DNA of 64,000 bases from Microvirga thermotolerans (GCF_009363855.1 NZ_CP045423.1:1952001-2016000), one strand, 5' to 3'; shown: positions 1 to 10,833, counted from the first letter of the stretch. Translations and numbers: made by a program. Notes: a model not told the origin generated them from the sequence alone.

Positions 1-75
1 CGCCATGACGGACGCCGGGCCTTCGCAACGCGTCTCCATTGACGCCCGACAGCGGGCAAGAACGCGAGTGGCTTC

Positions 76-1338
76 TTAAACCGCGCGCAGGAGCACGTGT
101 TTCTTCTTGCCGAAGGAGAGCTTGATGACGCCTTCGGCCGTCACGTCGGACGGGCCGAGGACGCCGCGCTCGTCCGTCACCACCCGGTCGTTGACCCTGA
201 GGCCGCCGCTCTTGACCTGGCGCCGCGCCTCGCTGGTGGAGGGGAGGAGCTTCGCATAGTCGGGGCCGAAGGCGGCCAGCACGCCGAGTCCCTGGGCAAG
301 GGACGCGGCGGGGATCTCCACCGTCGGCAGCGTTTCGGCGAGCGCGCCCTGCTCGAAGGTCTTCATCGCCGTCTCGGCGGCCTGCTCCGCGGCCTCGCGT
401 CCGTGGATCAGCGCCGTGGCCTCCGTGGCGAGCACCTTCTTGGCCTCGTTGATCTCCGAGCCCTTCAGGGCGTCGAGCCGGGCGATCTCGTCGAGGGGCA
501 GGGTGGTGAAGAGCCGCAGGAAGCGGGAAACGTCCGCGTCCTCGGTGTTGCGCCAGAACTGCCAGTAATCGTAGGGGCTCAGCATGTCGGCATTGAGCCA
601 GACGGCGCCGGAGGCGGTCTTGCCCATCTTCGCGCCCGAGGCGGTGGTCAAGAGCGGGCAGGTGATCGCGAAGAGCTGCGGCGTGCCGAGGCGGCGGCCG
701 AGGTCGATGCCGTTGACGATGTTGCCCCACTGGTCCGAGCCGCCCATCTGCAGGATGCAGCCATAGCGCCTGTTGAGCTCCACGAAGTCGTAAGCCTGGA
801 GGATCATGTAGTTGAACTCCAGGAACGACAGCTCGTGCTCGCGCTCGAGGCGCAGCCTCACGCTGTCGAAGGACAGCATGCGGTTGACCGAGAAGTGGCG
901 GCCGATGTCCCGCAGGAAATCGATGTAGTTGAGCCGGGTCAGCCATTCGGCGTTGTCGACCATGACGGCCTCCCGGACCCCGTCGCCGAAGGCGATCAGG
1001 CGGGAGAAGACGCCCTTCAGGCTCTCCTTGTTCTCCTCGATCTGCTGCGGCGTCAGGAGCTTGCGGCTCTCGTCCTTTCCGGAAGGATCGCCGACCCGGG
1101 TCGTGCCGCCGCCCATGAGGGTGATCGGCCTGCCGGCGCCCGTCTTCTGGAGCCAGTGCAGCATCATGATCGAGAGCAGGTGGCCCACATGGAGGGACGG
1201 GCCGGTGCAGTCATAGCCCACATAAGTGGTCAGCCGGCCTTCGAGAGCCGCCGAGTCGATGCCCTCGAAATCGGACGTCTGGTGAATGAAGCCCCTCTCG
1301 GTGAGCACCTTGAGGAATTCGGATCGTGGCGCGTTCAT
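76..1338 (-). CDS. tyrS: Tyrosyl-tRNA synthetase
   Basis: Class I aminoacyl-tRNA synthetase that charges tRNA-Tyr with tyrosine in the cytoplasm. The 420-residue length fits bacterial TyrRS. The HIGH-type motif is seen as LHVGH (residues 49-53) and the KMSKS loop as KMGKT (237-241). The tyrosine/tRNA region GGSDQWGN (199-206) is intact, and the last 65 residues or so read as an S4 RNA-binding domain. The ATG at 1338 gives the conserved N-terminus [12 protein letters not shown]. It is transcribed leftward, away from the RTX protease gene. Nothing is broken or unusual; the identification is secure. Confidence 0.97.
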   Translation of the reverse strand: MNAPRSEFLKVLTERGFIHQTSDFEGIDSAALEGRLTTYVGYDCTGPSLHVGHLLSIMMLHWLQKTGAGRPITLMGGGTTRVGDPSGKDESRKLLTPQQIEENKESLKGVFSRLIAFGDGVREAVMVDNAEWLTRLNYIDFLRDIGRHFSVNRMLSFDSVRLRLEREHELSFLEFNYMILQAYDFVELNRRYGCILQMGGSDQWGNIVNGIDLGRRLGTPQLFAITCPLLTTASGAKMGKTASGAVWLNADMLSPYDYWQFWRNTEDADVSRFLRLFTTLPLDEIARLDALKGSEINEAKKVLATEATALIHGREAAEQAAETAMKTFEQGALAETLPTVEIPAASLAQGLGVLAAFGPDYAKLLPSTSEARRQVKSGGLRVNDRVVTDERGVLGPSDVTAEGVIKLSFGKKKHVLLRAV

Positions 1339-1501
1339 CGCGGCTCTCGTCTCTTAAAGGAAGGCGACGGGCGCTCTTCTAACAGGTTGCGGCCAGGATT
1401 CCATCCCGGACGGGGTGCCGGGGCCGTTCTTTCGCGGGTCTCTTGTCAGGGTTCATAGGTGAACTATAACATTATATCATTAACGAACTGTGAGGCTCCC
1501 T

Positions 1502-3670
1502 ATGATCCATGCAGACCATCTCGAGACCGAAGCGGATGTCGGGCCCGGCGTCGACCACGGCAACCAGAGCCGTCTACATTCGGAGGAATACGGCTCAGAG
1601 CAGACCGATCGAACTGTGTCCTCGGACGTTTCCTTCGGCGGGGACGCCCAATGGGCAAGTCTGGCCCAAGGGGGGCCTTTCTCCTGGATTTCCGGCGCTT
1701 ATAACTGGGTGAGCCACAACATTTCTGGCTTGCCTCTGGGGATCTTCTCCGCCGCCGCGGCCGGTCTTCCGAACGTTGCGATCGCCGGCACCAGGTACTA
1801 CGCCCCGACCCATATCGACCGGGACGTGCTGGCGCTCTTCTCCGGGTCCCAGTGGGCCAAGGGCTCGATTTCGTACAGCTTCCCCGATTCCCGTTGGGAT
1901 TACGAGTGGATCAATCCGAGCGCTTCCGGCTTCAAGCCGGCCTCGCAGGCGACGCAGAACGCCTTCCACGGCATCTTCAAGGGGGCGCCCGGTGTGATGT
2001 CTCTGACGTCCCTCGAGTCCTTCACGAACGCCACGTTCGTCTATGCGGGCCGGGACGGGGCCGATATCAAGCTGAGCGCCTTCCAGCCCGGCAGCGTCAT
2101 CAACCGCAGCCATGGGTACTATCCGGGCGTCCCGGTCTACGGCGGCGACACCTGGATCACCAACGCCCACGAGACGCCGGCCTTCAGCATGCTCGGCACG
2201 TATCAGTACTATCTGCTCCTGCACGAGCTCGGGCATTCGCTCGGGATGAAGCACACGCATGACAGCGGCGGAAACCTGCCGAAGATGAGCGCGGGACACG
2301 ATTCCACCGAGTTCACGGTCATGTCGTACAACGTCACCGGCCGCCCGCAGACGTTCATGATGTACGACATCGCGGCCCTGCAGGAGATGTACGGCGCGGA
2401 CTTCACGACCAACAGCGGCAACACCGTCTACAGCTGGAGCCCGCAGACGGGCGAAACCTTCGTCAACGGCGTCGGCCAGGGCAAGCCCGGCTACGACAAC
2501 AAGATCTTCCTGACCATCTGGGACGGCGGCGGCAACGATACCTACAATTTCGAGAACTACACCTCGAATGCGGTCATCGATCTGGCGCCCGGCAGCACCT
2601 CGCTGTTCTCCCCGAGCCAGCGGGCCGACGTCAGGGTCAACGGCAACGTCTACAACGCCCTCCAGTTCAAGGGCGACAGCCGCTCGCTGATCGAGAACGC
2701 CTGGGGCGGATCGGGGCACGACAAGATCCTCGGCAATGCTGCCGCGAACCAGCTGAGAGGAAACGGCGGAAACGACACTCTCTCAGGCCGGGATGGAAAC
2801 GACACTCTCATGGGAGGCGACGGGAGCGATTTCCTCGCTGGCGATGCCGGGTCCGACACTCTTTACGGCGGCACGGGCCACGATTCGCTCTGGGGTAGTA
2901 CTGGACAGGACAGCCTCTACGGCGAAGACGGCGACGACTTCGTCGCCGGTGAGAGCGGAAATGACTTTCTTGCCGGCCATGCCGGCGACGACCGGATCTA
3001 CGGCGGCACTGAGCACGACACGCTCTGGGGCGGCACCGGTCAGGACACCCTTTGGGGCGAGGACGGGAACGACTTCGTCGCCGGCGAGGACGGCAACGAT
3101 TTCCTGGCTGGGAACGCCGGCGGCGATATTCTCTTCGGCGGTATTGGCGAGGACAGTCTCTACGGTGGTACCGGCGGCGATAACCTCTACGGCGAGAACG
3201 GCGACGACTTTGTCGCCGGCGAGGACGGGGCCGACAATCTCCAAGGCGGCAACGGCAACGACCGCCTGATCGGCGGGAGCGGAACCGATACTCTCTACGG
3301 TGGAGCGGGCAACGACTATCTCGACATGGACGACAGCGCCTCCGCCGGCGCCGACTCCCTCTACGGCGAGGACGGCAACGACGTCCTCGTCGGCGCCGGC
3401 ATCGGCAGCAGGCTGTCGGGAGGAGCGGGGCAGGACATCTTCGCGATCCGTCCCTGGACCAAGACCACGATCACCGACTTCTATTCGGGCCCCGCGGGAG
3501 CCGACCAGATTCAAATCTGGAACAAGCCCCTGTTCGCGAATTTCTCCGTCATGATGGCGTCTGCCCGTCAGATCGGAAGCGACGTGGTGATCGCCAAGGG
3601 AGACTTCAGCCTCACCTTGAGCAACACGCAGCTGTCGTCGCTCGCCGCAAAGGATTTCCTGTTCCTCTGA
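1502..3670 (+). CDS. Serralysin-type (M10) RTX metalloprotease
   Basis: Predicted secreted zinc protease of about 722 residues. The catalytic zinc motif HELGHSLGMKH starts near residue 241, and the Met-turn VMSYN follows about 38 residues later. Then comes the serralysin signature YDIAALQEMYGA. The C-terminal half is a calcium-binding RTX beta-roll of GGxGxDxxx nonamers from about residue 420, containing three tandem 45-residue blocks (DNA 2840-3244). There is no Sec signal peptide, which fits type I secretion through a C-terminal signal, but no type I exporter genes are in the window. I chose ATG 1502 because GTGAGG lies just upstream; a GTG at 1490 would add four residues. The substrate is unknown. 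Confidence 0.88.
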   Translation: MIHADHLETEADVGPGVDHGNQSRLHSEEYGSEQTDRTVSSDVSFGGDAQWASLAQGGPFSWISGAYNWVSHNISGLPLGIFSAAAAGLPNVAIAGTRYYAPTHIDRDVLALFSGSQWAKGSISYSFPDSRWDYEWINPSASGFKPASQATQNAFHGIFKGAPGVMSLTSLESFTNATFVYAGRDGADIKLSAFQPGSVINRSHGYYPGVPVYGGDTWITNAHETPAFSMLGTYQYYLLLHELGHSLGMKHTHDSGGNLPKMSAGHDSTEFTVMSYNVTGRPQTFMMYDIAALQEMYGADFTTNSGNTVYSWSPQTGETFVNGVGQGKPGYDNKIFLTIWDGGGNDTYNFENYTSNAVIDLAPGSTSLFSPSQRADVRVNGNVYNALQFKGDSRSLIENAWGGSGHDKILGNAAANQLRGNGGNDTLSGRDGNDTLMGGDGSDFLAGDAGSDTLYGGTGHDSLWGSTGQDSLYGEDGDDFVAGESGNDFLAGHAGDDRIYGGTEHDTLWGGTGQDTLWGEDGNDFVAGEDGNDFLAGNAGGDILFGGIGEDSLYGGTGGDNLYGENGDDFVAGEDGADNLQGGNGNDRLIGGSGTDTLYGGAGNDYLDMDDSASAGADSLYGEDGNDVLVGAGIGSRLSGGAGQDIFAIRPWTKTTITDFYSGPAGADQIQIWNKPLFANFSVMMASARQIGSDVVIAKGDFSLTLSNTQLSSLAAKDFLFL
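2840..3244 (+). repeat. Three tandem 135-bp units inside the RTX region
   Basis: Units at 2840-2974, 2975-3109 and 3110-3244 each encode five RTX nonamers in the same order. They begin GDAG, GHAG and GNAG, and each carries a DDFVA or NDFVA nonamer at the fourth position. Because the order of nonamers is kept and not just the nonamer consensus, the blocks look like segmental duplications that added calcium-binding turns. Third-position differences show they are not recent identical copies. Confidence 0.8.
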
Positions 3671-3691
3671 CAGGCGGATTGCTCGCATGAA

Positions 3692-3721
3692 AAAGGCGGG
3701 GCGTTCACGCGCCCCGCCTTT
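3692..3721. terminator. Bidirectional Rho-independent terminator
   Basis: A perfect 12-bp stem (3692-3703 with 3710-3721) encloses a six-base loop. The stem is flanked by an A-run on the left and ends in TTT on the right, so it can act on both strands. It sits between the convergent RTX protease gene (stop at 3670) and the minus-strand hydrolase gene (stop at 3755). Confidence 0.85.
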
Positions 3722-3754
3722 CGTTCTGTCGGGTGATTTCAGAGAGAGGCGGCT

Positions 3755-4411
3755 TCAGGCCTCCGCCTCGACCTTGCCGAGGCGCTTGTCGAGATATTCG
3801 TCCACGGCCACCATCAGTTCCTCGATCTTGCCGTCGAAGAAGTGGTTGGCGCCCTCGACCACCGCGTGCTCCAGCTTCACGCCCTTCTGCGTCTTCACCT
3901 TCTCGATGACACTGACGACGTCCTTCACCGGCGCGACGCGGTCCTCGGAGCCGTGCACGAACAGGCCCGAGGAAGGGCAGGGGGCGAGGAAGGAGAAGTC
4001 GTAGCGGTTCGCCATGGCGGCAACGGAGATGAAGCCCTCGATCTCCGGACGGCGCATGAGAAGCTGCATGCCGATCCAGGCCCCGAAGGACACGCCGGCG
4101 ATCCAGCAGGCGCGGGCATCCGGGTTCATGGCCTGGGCCCAGTCGAGCGCCGCCGCGGCGTCGGACAATTCGCCCTGGCCGTGATCGAACGTGCCCTGGC
4201 TGCGGCCGACGCCGCGGAAGTTGAAGCGAAGGACCGAAAAGCCCCGGTTCACGAAGTCGTAGTACAGGTTGTACACGATCTGGTTGTTCATCGTGCCGCC
4301 GAACTGCGGATGCGGATGGAGCACGATGGCGATGGGAGCCCCTTTCTGCTTGGCTTGCTGGTAGCGACCCTCGATGCGACCAGCGGGCCCCGTGAAGACG
4401 ACTTCAGGCAT
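3755..4411 (-). CDS. Alpha/beta hydrolase (COG2945-like)
   Basis: Predicted cytoplasmic serine hydrolase of 218 residues; the substrate is unknown. The start at 4411 gives the family N-terminus MPEVVFTGPAGRIEG and has AGAGG-like ribosome binding sequence upstream. An in-frame ATG at 4444 is less likely. The likely catalytic triad is Ser108 in GVSFGAW, Asp157 in GSEDRVAP and His190 in GANHFFDG. The HPHPQFGGTMNN segment is characteristic of this conserved alphaproteobacterial family. It is divergent from the suf operon, and the Irr box at 4498-4514 lies between them, so iron could affect it as well. Confidence 0.85.
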   Translation of the reverse strand: MPEVVFTGPAGRIEGRYQQAKQKGAPIAIVLHPHPQFGGTMNNQIVYNLYYDFVNRGFSVLRFNFRGVGRSQGTFDHGQGELSDAAAALDWAQAMNPDARACWIAGVSFGAWIGMQLLMRRPEIEGFISVAAMANRYDFSFLAPCPSSGLFVHGSEDRVAPVKDVVSVIEKVKTQKGVKLEHAVVEGANHFFDGKIEELMVAVDEYLDKRLGKVEAEA

Positions 4412-4497
4412 GAATTCGAACCTCTCAACCGACCTCTCGCGCACCGAGAGGGAAAGCGCTGCAGCCTTGACTTCAGGCCCCTTGTACCGGTAAAATT

Positions 4498-4514
4498 TTT
4501 AGAACTGTTCTAAA
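4498..4514. promoter_or_regulatory. Irr-type iron box (ICE motif) upstream of suf
   Basis: The sequence TTTAGAA-CTG-TTCTAAA is a perfect 7-3-7 palindrome. It matches the ICE consensus described for the heme-responsive Fur-family regulator Irr in Rhizobiales (TTTAGAA-N3-TTCTAAA). It lies about 130 bp before the first suf gene, in the divergent region shared with the hydrolase at 3755-4411. Irr control of suf operons is known in related bacteria; binding here is inferred from the match. Confidence 0.8.
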
Positions 4515-4643
4515 TTGTTATTGTGTATCTCGATGCCTGCCCTCGGCGCCAGCCTGACGGGCAGGTCGGAGAGAATGTGGTTGCGGTGCTTTAGCATGGC
4601 AACCGGGGGCGATTGCAAGATTTTCGTGCGGCACGGGAGCGGG

Positions 4644-5816
4644 ATGGCAGCGGATCGGCGCATTTACCTTGACTACAACGCCACCGCGCCGGTGCGGCCG
4701 GAGGTGGCGGACGAGGTTCTGCGCGCGCTGGAGCTTCCCGGGAACGCCTCCTCCGTCCATGCGGAGGGCCGCGCGGCGCGGGCCTGCATCGAGCGGGCCC
4801 GGGAGAAGGTGGCCGCCCTCGTCGGCGCGAGAGCCAAGGACGTGATCTTCACGAGCGGCGGGACCGAGGCGAGCAACATGGTGCTCTCGCCGTCCTTCCG
4901 CCGCCTCGGCGAGGAGGGGGCGAGCCGCCTCCTGATCGGCGCCACCGAGCATCCCTGCGGCCTCAACGGCCACCGCTTCCCTCACGATGCCGTGGACATC
5001 CTTCCGGTCGGCAGGGACGGGATCGTCGATCTTGGCCGGCTGCGGGAGAGGCTCGAGAGCCTCGCTCCCCGGCGGGCGCTGGTCTCCGTCCAGCTCGCCA
5101 ACAACGAGACGGGGGTGCTCCAGCCGCTCGCCGAGATCGTTCGCCTCGTCCACGAGTTCGGCGGCCTCGTCCATACGGACGCGGTGCAGGCCGCGGGGAA
5201 GATCCCCGTGGACATGCGGCGGCTCGGCGTGGATGCCCTGACCCTCTCCGCCCACAAGCTCGGCGGGCCCAAGGGGGCGGGCGCCCTGGTCCTCGCCTCG
5301 GACCAGCTGGAAGTCGCCGACAGGCTGATCCGCGGCGGCGGGCAGGAGAAGGGCCACAGGGCCGGGACGGAGAACGTCGCCGCCATCGCAGGCTTCGGCC
5401 GCGCGGCGGAACTGTCTCTCGCCGAGCTCGACCGGGAGGCGGTCCGGCTCGAGGGCCTGCGCGACGAGGCCCAGACCCTCGTCCGGCGGATCGCCCCGGA
5501 TGCCGCCGTCGTCGGAGAAGCTGCGCCGCGGTTGCCCAACACCTTGGCTTTTGCGATACCCGGCCTCAAGGCCGAGACCGCCCTGATCGCCTTCGACCTG
5601 GAAGGAATCGCCCTGTCCTCCGGCTCGGCCTGCTCCTCGGGCAAGGTCCGGCGCTCGCACGTCCTCGACGCCATGGGGCTGGATCCCGCCGTGGCGGAGG
5701 GGGTGCTGCGCGTCAGTTTGGGGTGGAAGACCACGAAAGACGACGTGATCCGCCTTGCGGAGGCGTGCGAAAGGGTGGTCAACACCCTATATAAGCGGAG
5801 AGCAAGCGCAGCCTGA
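4644..5816 (+). CDS. Cysteine desulfurase, NifS/IscS-like, first gene of suf operon
   Basis: PLP enzyme that converts cysteine to alanine and passes the persulfide sulfur to Fe-S assembly. The product has 390 residues from ATG 4644, preceded by GGGAGC. The N-terminus IYLDYNATAPVRPEV is class-typical. The PLP lysine is K205 (SAHKLGG), and the catalytic cysteine C330 sits in the long mobile loop SSGSACSSG, which marks the NifS/IscS class rather than the SufS class. It precedes sufB by about 70 bp, so the operon encodes two desulfurases of different classes. An upstream extension of the frame to about 4515 lacks family similarity and overlaps the promoter area. Confidence 0.93.
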   Translation: MAADRRIYLDYNATAPVRPEVADEVLRALELPGNASSVHAEGRAARACIERAREKVAALVGARAKDVIFTSGGTEASNMVLSPSFRRLGEEGASRLLIGATEHPCGLNGHRFPHDAVDILPVGRDGIVDLGRLRERLESLAPRRALVSVQLANNETGVLQPLAEIVRLVHEFGGLVHTDAVQAAGKIPVDMRRLGVDALTLSAHKLGGPKGAGALVLASDQLEVADRLIRGGGQEKGHRAGTENVAAIAGFGRAAELSLAELDREAVRLEGLRDEAQTLVRRIAPDAAVVGEAAPRLPNTLAFAIPGLKAETALIAFDLEGIALSSGSACSSGKVRRSHVLDAMGLDPAVAEGVLRVSLGWKTTKDDVIRLAEACERVVNTLYKRRASAA

Positions 5817-5884
5817 CCGGCCACGCTTGCCTTTCCATGTCATCAACCCGCGGCCCTTGAAGCCGTGAGCGGTGGGAGAGACAC

Positions 5885-7357
<1,473 letters not shown>

Positions 7358-7420
7358 TCGGAAGGCAGGAACGTGAATGTCCGGGGCGATCCCGGGCATG
7401 ACGCGAAAGGCTTCAAGCCC

Positions 7421-7451
7421 GTCATGGCCGGACTTGGTCCGGCCGTTCACG
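7421..7451. repeat. REP-like palindrome between sufB and sufC
   Basis: The arms GGCCGGAC (7426-7433) and GTCCGGCC (7437-7444) enclose a three-base loop, with imperfect GTCATGG/CGTTCAC extensions outside. It belongs to the same type as the more perfect element at 9549-9579. In the mRNA it would fold into a stable hairpin just before the sufC start. Confidence 0.7.
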
Positions 7452-7471
7452 CCAAACAACGGAATACTCAG

Positions 7472-8224
7472 ATGCTCGAAATCAAGAACCTGGTGGTCCA
7501 GATCGAGGACAAGCGCATCCTCAACGGGCTCGACCTCACCGTGAACGACGGCGAGGTCGCCGCCATCATGGGGCCGAACGGCTCCGGCAAGTCGACCCTG
7601 TCCTACGTGATCGCCGGCAAGGAGGACTACGAGGTCCTCGACGGCGAGATCCTGCTCGACGGCCGGAACCTCCTGGAGATGGAGCCGGACCAGCGCGCCG
7701 CCGCCGGCGTGTTCCTCGCCTTCCAGTATCCGCTGGAGATCCCCGGCGTCGCCTCCATGACGTTCCTGAAGGCGGCCCTCAACGCCCAGCGCAAGGCGCG
7801 CGGCGAGGAGGAGCTGAGCACCCCGGACTTCATCAAGCGGGTCAACGCCGCCGCCGCTCAGCTCGAAATCCCCAAGGAGATGCTCAAGCGCGCCCTCAAT
7901 GTGGGTTTCTCCGGCGGCGAGAAGAAGCGCATGGAGATCCTCCAGATGGCGCTGCTCCAGCCGCGCTTCTGCATCCTGGACGAGACGGATTCGGGTCTCG
8001 ACATCGATGCGCTTCGCATCGTGTCCGAGGGCGTGAATGCGCTCCGCTCGCCGGACCGCTCCTTCCTGGTCATCACCCACTACCAGCGCCTGCTCAACCA
8101 CATCGTGCCCGACACGGTGCACGTCATGTCGGCCGGGCGCATCGTGAAGTCGGGCGGCAAGGAACTGGCCCTCGAGCTCGAGGCCAACGGCTATGCCGAC
8201 TACCGGGACAGCGAGGCCGCCTGA
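7472..8224 (+). CDS. sufC: Fe-S cluster assembly ATPase SufC
   Basis: ABC-type ATPase that drives conformational change in the SufBCD scaffold. The 250-residue product starts at ATG 7472 ([11 protein letters not shown]). The GTG at 7373 would only translate the REP-like spacer. Walker A is GPNGSGKST, the signature is FSGGEKKR, and Walker B is [11 protein letters not shown], where the serine and aspartate layout is typical of SufC. The stop is one base before the sufD start, so translation is probably coupled. Confidence 0.97.
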   Translation: MLEIKNLVVQIEDKRILNGLDLTVNDGEVAAIMGPNGSGKSTLSYVIAGKEDYEVLDGEILLDGRNLLEMEPDQRAAAGVFLAFQYPLEIPGVASMTFLKAALNAQRKARGEEELSTPDFIKRVNAAAAQLEIPKEMLKRALNVGFSGGEKKRMEILQMALLQPRFCILDETDSGLDIDALRIVSEGVNALRSPDRSFLVITHYQRLLNHIVPDTVHVMSAGRIVKSGGKELALELEANGYADYRDSEAA

Positions 8225-8225
8225 C

Positions 8226-9539
8226 ATGGCCGAGATCGCTCTCATGAAGACGCCCGCCGAGACGGGGCTGGCGCAGGCCTTCGAGTCCGCCAAGGCCCTG
8301 CTCCCGGGCGATACGGAATCCCGGGCGAAGGCCTTCGAGGTCTTCAGCCGCAACGGCCTGCCGCACCGGCGGGTCGAGGAGTTCAAGTACACGGACCTGC
8401 GCGCCCTCATGCGCGAGGCCGCACCGTTCGCGAAGAAGCCCTCCGCCGAGGAGGCGCGGGCGGCTCTCGCGGGCGCCAGGGCCTTCGCGGGCGTCGCGGC
8501 TCTCGAGGTGCCGTTCGTGAACGGCCACTTCGTGCGCGAGGCGGTGTCGTTCGAGACCCTCCCCGAGGGCGTCGAGATCGTTCCGCTCGCGGAGGCCCTC
8601 GCCTCCGGCCACGACTGGCTCGCGCATCTGAGCCCGATCCCCTGGGCGGCGGAGAACCCGGTCTATCAGCTCAACACCTCGTTCATGGCGGATGGGGTGA
8701 TGCTGCGCATCGCCGGTCCCGTGGAGATGCCGGTCCACCTGCGCTTCGTCACGGCGAGCGAAGCCGGGGTGGCGACGGCGACCCGCGTGCTCGTCCTCGT
8801 GGAGAACGGTGCCTCGGCCACGATCCTGGAAAGCCACGAGAGCAACGACGGCGCGGGGCACCAGCCCAACGACGTGGTGGAGCTGATCGCGGGCGACGAG
8901 ACCAACGTCCGTCACGTCCGGCTGAACGCGGAGGGCGACCGGGCGCTGGCGCTCTCGACCCTGGCCGCCAAGCTCGGCGCGGAGGCGCAGTTCACCAGCG
9001 TCAACCTCACCGTCGGCGCCGCCGTTTCCCGGCATCAGGTCTTCGCGCGGTTCGACGGCGAGAACGCGCGGGCGCAGATCAACGGCGCGACGATGGTCAA
9101 GGGACGCCAGCACGCGGACTCGACCCTCGTGGTCGAGCACGGCGCGCCCCATTGCGAAAGCCGCGAGCTGTTCAAGACCGTGGTGGACGACGAGGCGACG
9201 GGCGTGTTCCAGGGCAAGATCATCGTGCCCCACCACGCCCAGAAGACCGACGGCCGCATGATGTCTGCAGCGCTCCTCCTGGGCGAGGGCGCCGTGATGA
9301 ACAACAAGCCGGAACTGGAGATCTTCGCCGACGACGTGCAGTGCGCCCACGGCGCCACCTGCGGCCAGCTGGACGAGGACCTTCTGTTCTACCTGATGGC
9401 ACGCGGCCTGCCGAAGAAGGAGGCCGAAAGCCTCCTGATTCAGGCCTTCCTGGGCGAGGCGGTCGAGTTCGTCGACAACGACGCCGCGCGCGAGGCTCTG
9501 GCCGGCACGGTCGAGGAGTGGCTGAGGGCCCGCTCGTAG
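8226..9539 (+). CDS. sufD: Fe-S cluster assembly protein SufD
   Basis: Paralogue of SufB that completes the SufBC2D scaffold; it is implicated in iron acquisition. The product has 437 residues from ATG 8226, immediately after the sufC stop. The SufBD-family core ends with the conserved segment DVQCAHGATCGQLDEDLLFYLMARG. The longer frame from 8193 only overlaps sufC. A REP-like hairpin follows before sufS. Confidence 0.96.
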   Translation: MAEIALMKTPAETGLAQAFESAKALLPGDTESRAKAFEVFSRNGLPHRRVEEFKYTDLRALMREAAPFAKKPSAEEARAALAGARAFAGVAALEVPFVNGHFVREAVSFETLPEGVEIVPLAEALASGHDWLAHLSPIPWAAENPVYQLNTSFMADGVMLRIAGPVEMPVHLRFVTASEAGVATATRVLVLVENGASATILESHESNDGAGHQPNDVVELIAGDETNVRHVRLNAEGDRALALSTLAAKLGAEAQFTSVNLTVGAAVSRHQVFARFDGENARAQINGATMVKGRQHADSTLVVEHGAPHCESRELFKTVVDDEATGVFQGKIIVPHHAQKTDGRMMSAALLLGEGAVMNNKPELEIFADDVQCAHGATCGQLDEDLLFYLMARGLPKKEAESLLIQAFLGEAVEFVDNDAAREALAGTVEEWLRARS

Positions 9540-9548
9540 GACCCGATG

Positions 9549-9579
9549 CGTCATGGCCGGGACGAGCCCGGCCATGACG
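9549..9579. repeat. Perfect REP-like palindrome between sufD and sufS
   Basis: Arms of 13 bp at 9549-9561 and 9567-9579 are exactly complementary around a five-base loop. The core is CATGGCCGGG/CCCGGCCATG, a palindrome type scattered through many rhizobial and methylobacterial genomes. It ends just before the sufS ribosome binding site (AGAGAGAGGTGA), so it may influence mRNA stability or relative expression of the two halves of the operon. Confidence 0.85.
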
Positions 9580-9597
9580 ACAGAGAGAGGTGAGACG

Positions 9598-10833
9598 ATG
9601 AACGCACCTGTAAAGCCCTACGACGTCGAGGCGGTCCGGGCCCAGTTCCCGATCCTGTCGAGCGAGGTCTACGGCAAGCCCCTCGTCTATCTCGACAACG
9701 CGGCCTCCGCGCAGAAACCGCGGGCGGTGATCGATGCCATGGTCGACACCATGGAGACCGCCTATGCCAACGTCCATCGCGGCCTGCACTTCATGGCCAA
9801 CGCCGCGACGGAGTCCTTCGAGCGGGCCCGCGAGACCGTCCGGACCTTCCTGAACGCGGAATCGGCCGACGAGATCGTGTTCACGAAGTCGGCGACCGAG
9901 GCGTACAACCTCGTGGCGGATTCCTTCGGCCGCATGGCGATCGGGGAGGGGGACGAGATCATCCTCTCCATCATGGAGCACCACTCCAACATCGTGCCCT
10001 GGCACTTCCTGCGCGAGCGCAAGGGGGCGGTGATCAAGTGGGCGCCCGTGGACGAGGAGGGCAACTTCCTCCTGGAGGAATACGAAAAGCTCTTCTCCAG
10101 CCGCACGAAGATCGTCGCCATCACCCACATGTCGAACGTGCTGGGCACCGTGACGCCGATCAAGGAGATCATCCGCATCGCCCATGCCTATGGGGTGCCC
10201 GTGCTGGTGGACGGCGCCCAGGGGGCGGTCCATCTCGACGTGGACGTGCGCGATCTCGATGCGGATTTCTACGTGTTCACTGGCCACAAGGTCTACGGCC
10301 CGACCGGGATCGGCGTTCTCTACGGCAAGAAGGCGCTTCTCTCCCGGATGCCCCCCTACCAGGGCGGCGGCGAGATGATCCGCGAGGTCCGGCAGGACGC
10401 CATCACCTACAACGATCCCCCGCACCGGTTCGAGGCCGGGACGCCGGCGATCATCGAGGCGGTGGGGCTCGATGCGGCCCTCCGGTTCATGATGGAACTC
10501 GGCCGGGACAGGATCCGCGCCCACGAGGCCGCGCTCTCCGCCTATGCGCACCAGCGGCTGGGGGCCATCAACTCCCTGCGCATCTACGGCCGCGCCAGGG
10601 AAAAGGGCGCCATCATCGCCTTCGACATGAAGGGCGCCCATGCCCACGACATCGCAACGGTGATCGACCGCCAGGGCATCGCCGTGCGCGCCGGGACCCA
10701 CTGCGCCATGCCGCTCCTGGAGCGGTTCGGCGCGACGGCAACCTGCCGCGCGTCATTCGGGCTCTACAACACCCTGGAAGAAGTGGATAAACTGGCCGAG
10801 GCCCTGCAGAAGGCCGAGGCCCTGTTCGCGTGA
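9598..10833 (+). CDS. sufS: Cysteine desulfurase SufS
   Basis: Group II PLP-dependent cysteine desulfurase that supplies sulfur to the SufBCD complex. It has 411 residues. The PLP lysine is K231 in FTGHKVYGPTG and the catalytic cysteine is C369 in GTHCAMP, with the short active-site loop typical of SufS. ATG 9598 follows a good purine-rich site; the frame upstream is REP sequence. No sufE or sufU partner is next to it, although this enzyme class normally needs one. The sufT start overlaps its stop codon. Confidence 0.96.
   Translation: MNAPVKPYDVEAVRAQFPILSSEVYGKPLVYLDNAASAQKPRAVIDAMVDTMETAYANVHRGLHFMANAATESFERARETVRTFLNAESADEIVFTKSATEAYNLVADSFGRMAIGEGDEIILSIMEHHSNIVPWHFLRERKGAVIKWAPVDEEGNFLLEEYEKLFSSRTKIVAITHMSNVLGTVTPIKEIIRIAHAYGVPVLVDGAQGAVHLDVDVRDLDADFYVFTGHKVYGPTGIGVLYGKKALLSRMPPYQGGGEMIREVRQDAITYNDPPHRFEAGTPAIIEAVGLDAALRFMMELGRDRIRAHEAALSAYAHQRLGAINSLRIYGRAREKGAIIAFDMKGAHAHDIATVIDRQGIAVRAGTHCAMPLLERFGATATCRASFGLYNTLEEVDKLAEALQKAEALFA

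Noticed and set aside
7373-7471. Upstream GTG start extending SufC by 33 residues
   Set aside because: The added residues translate a REP-like palindrome and do not belong to the SufC family N-terminus.
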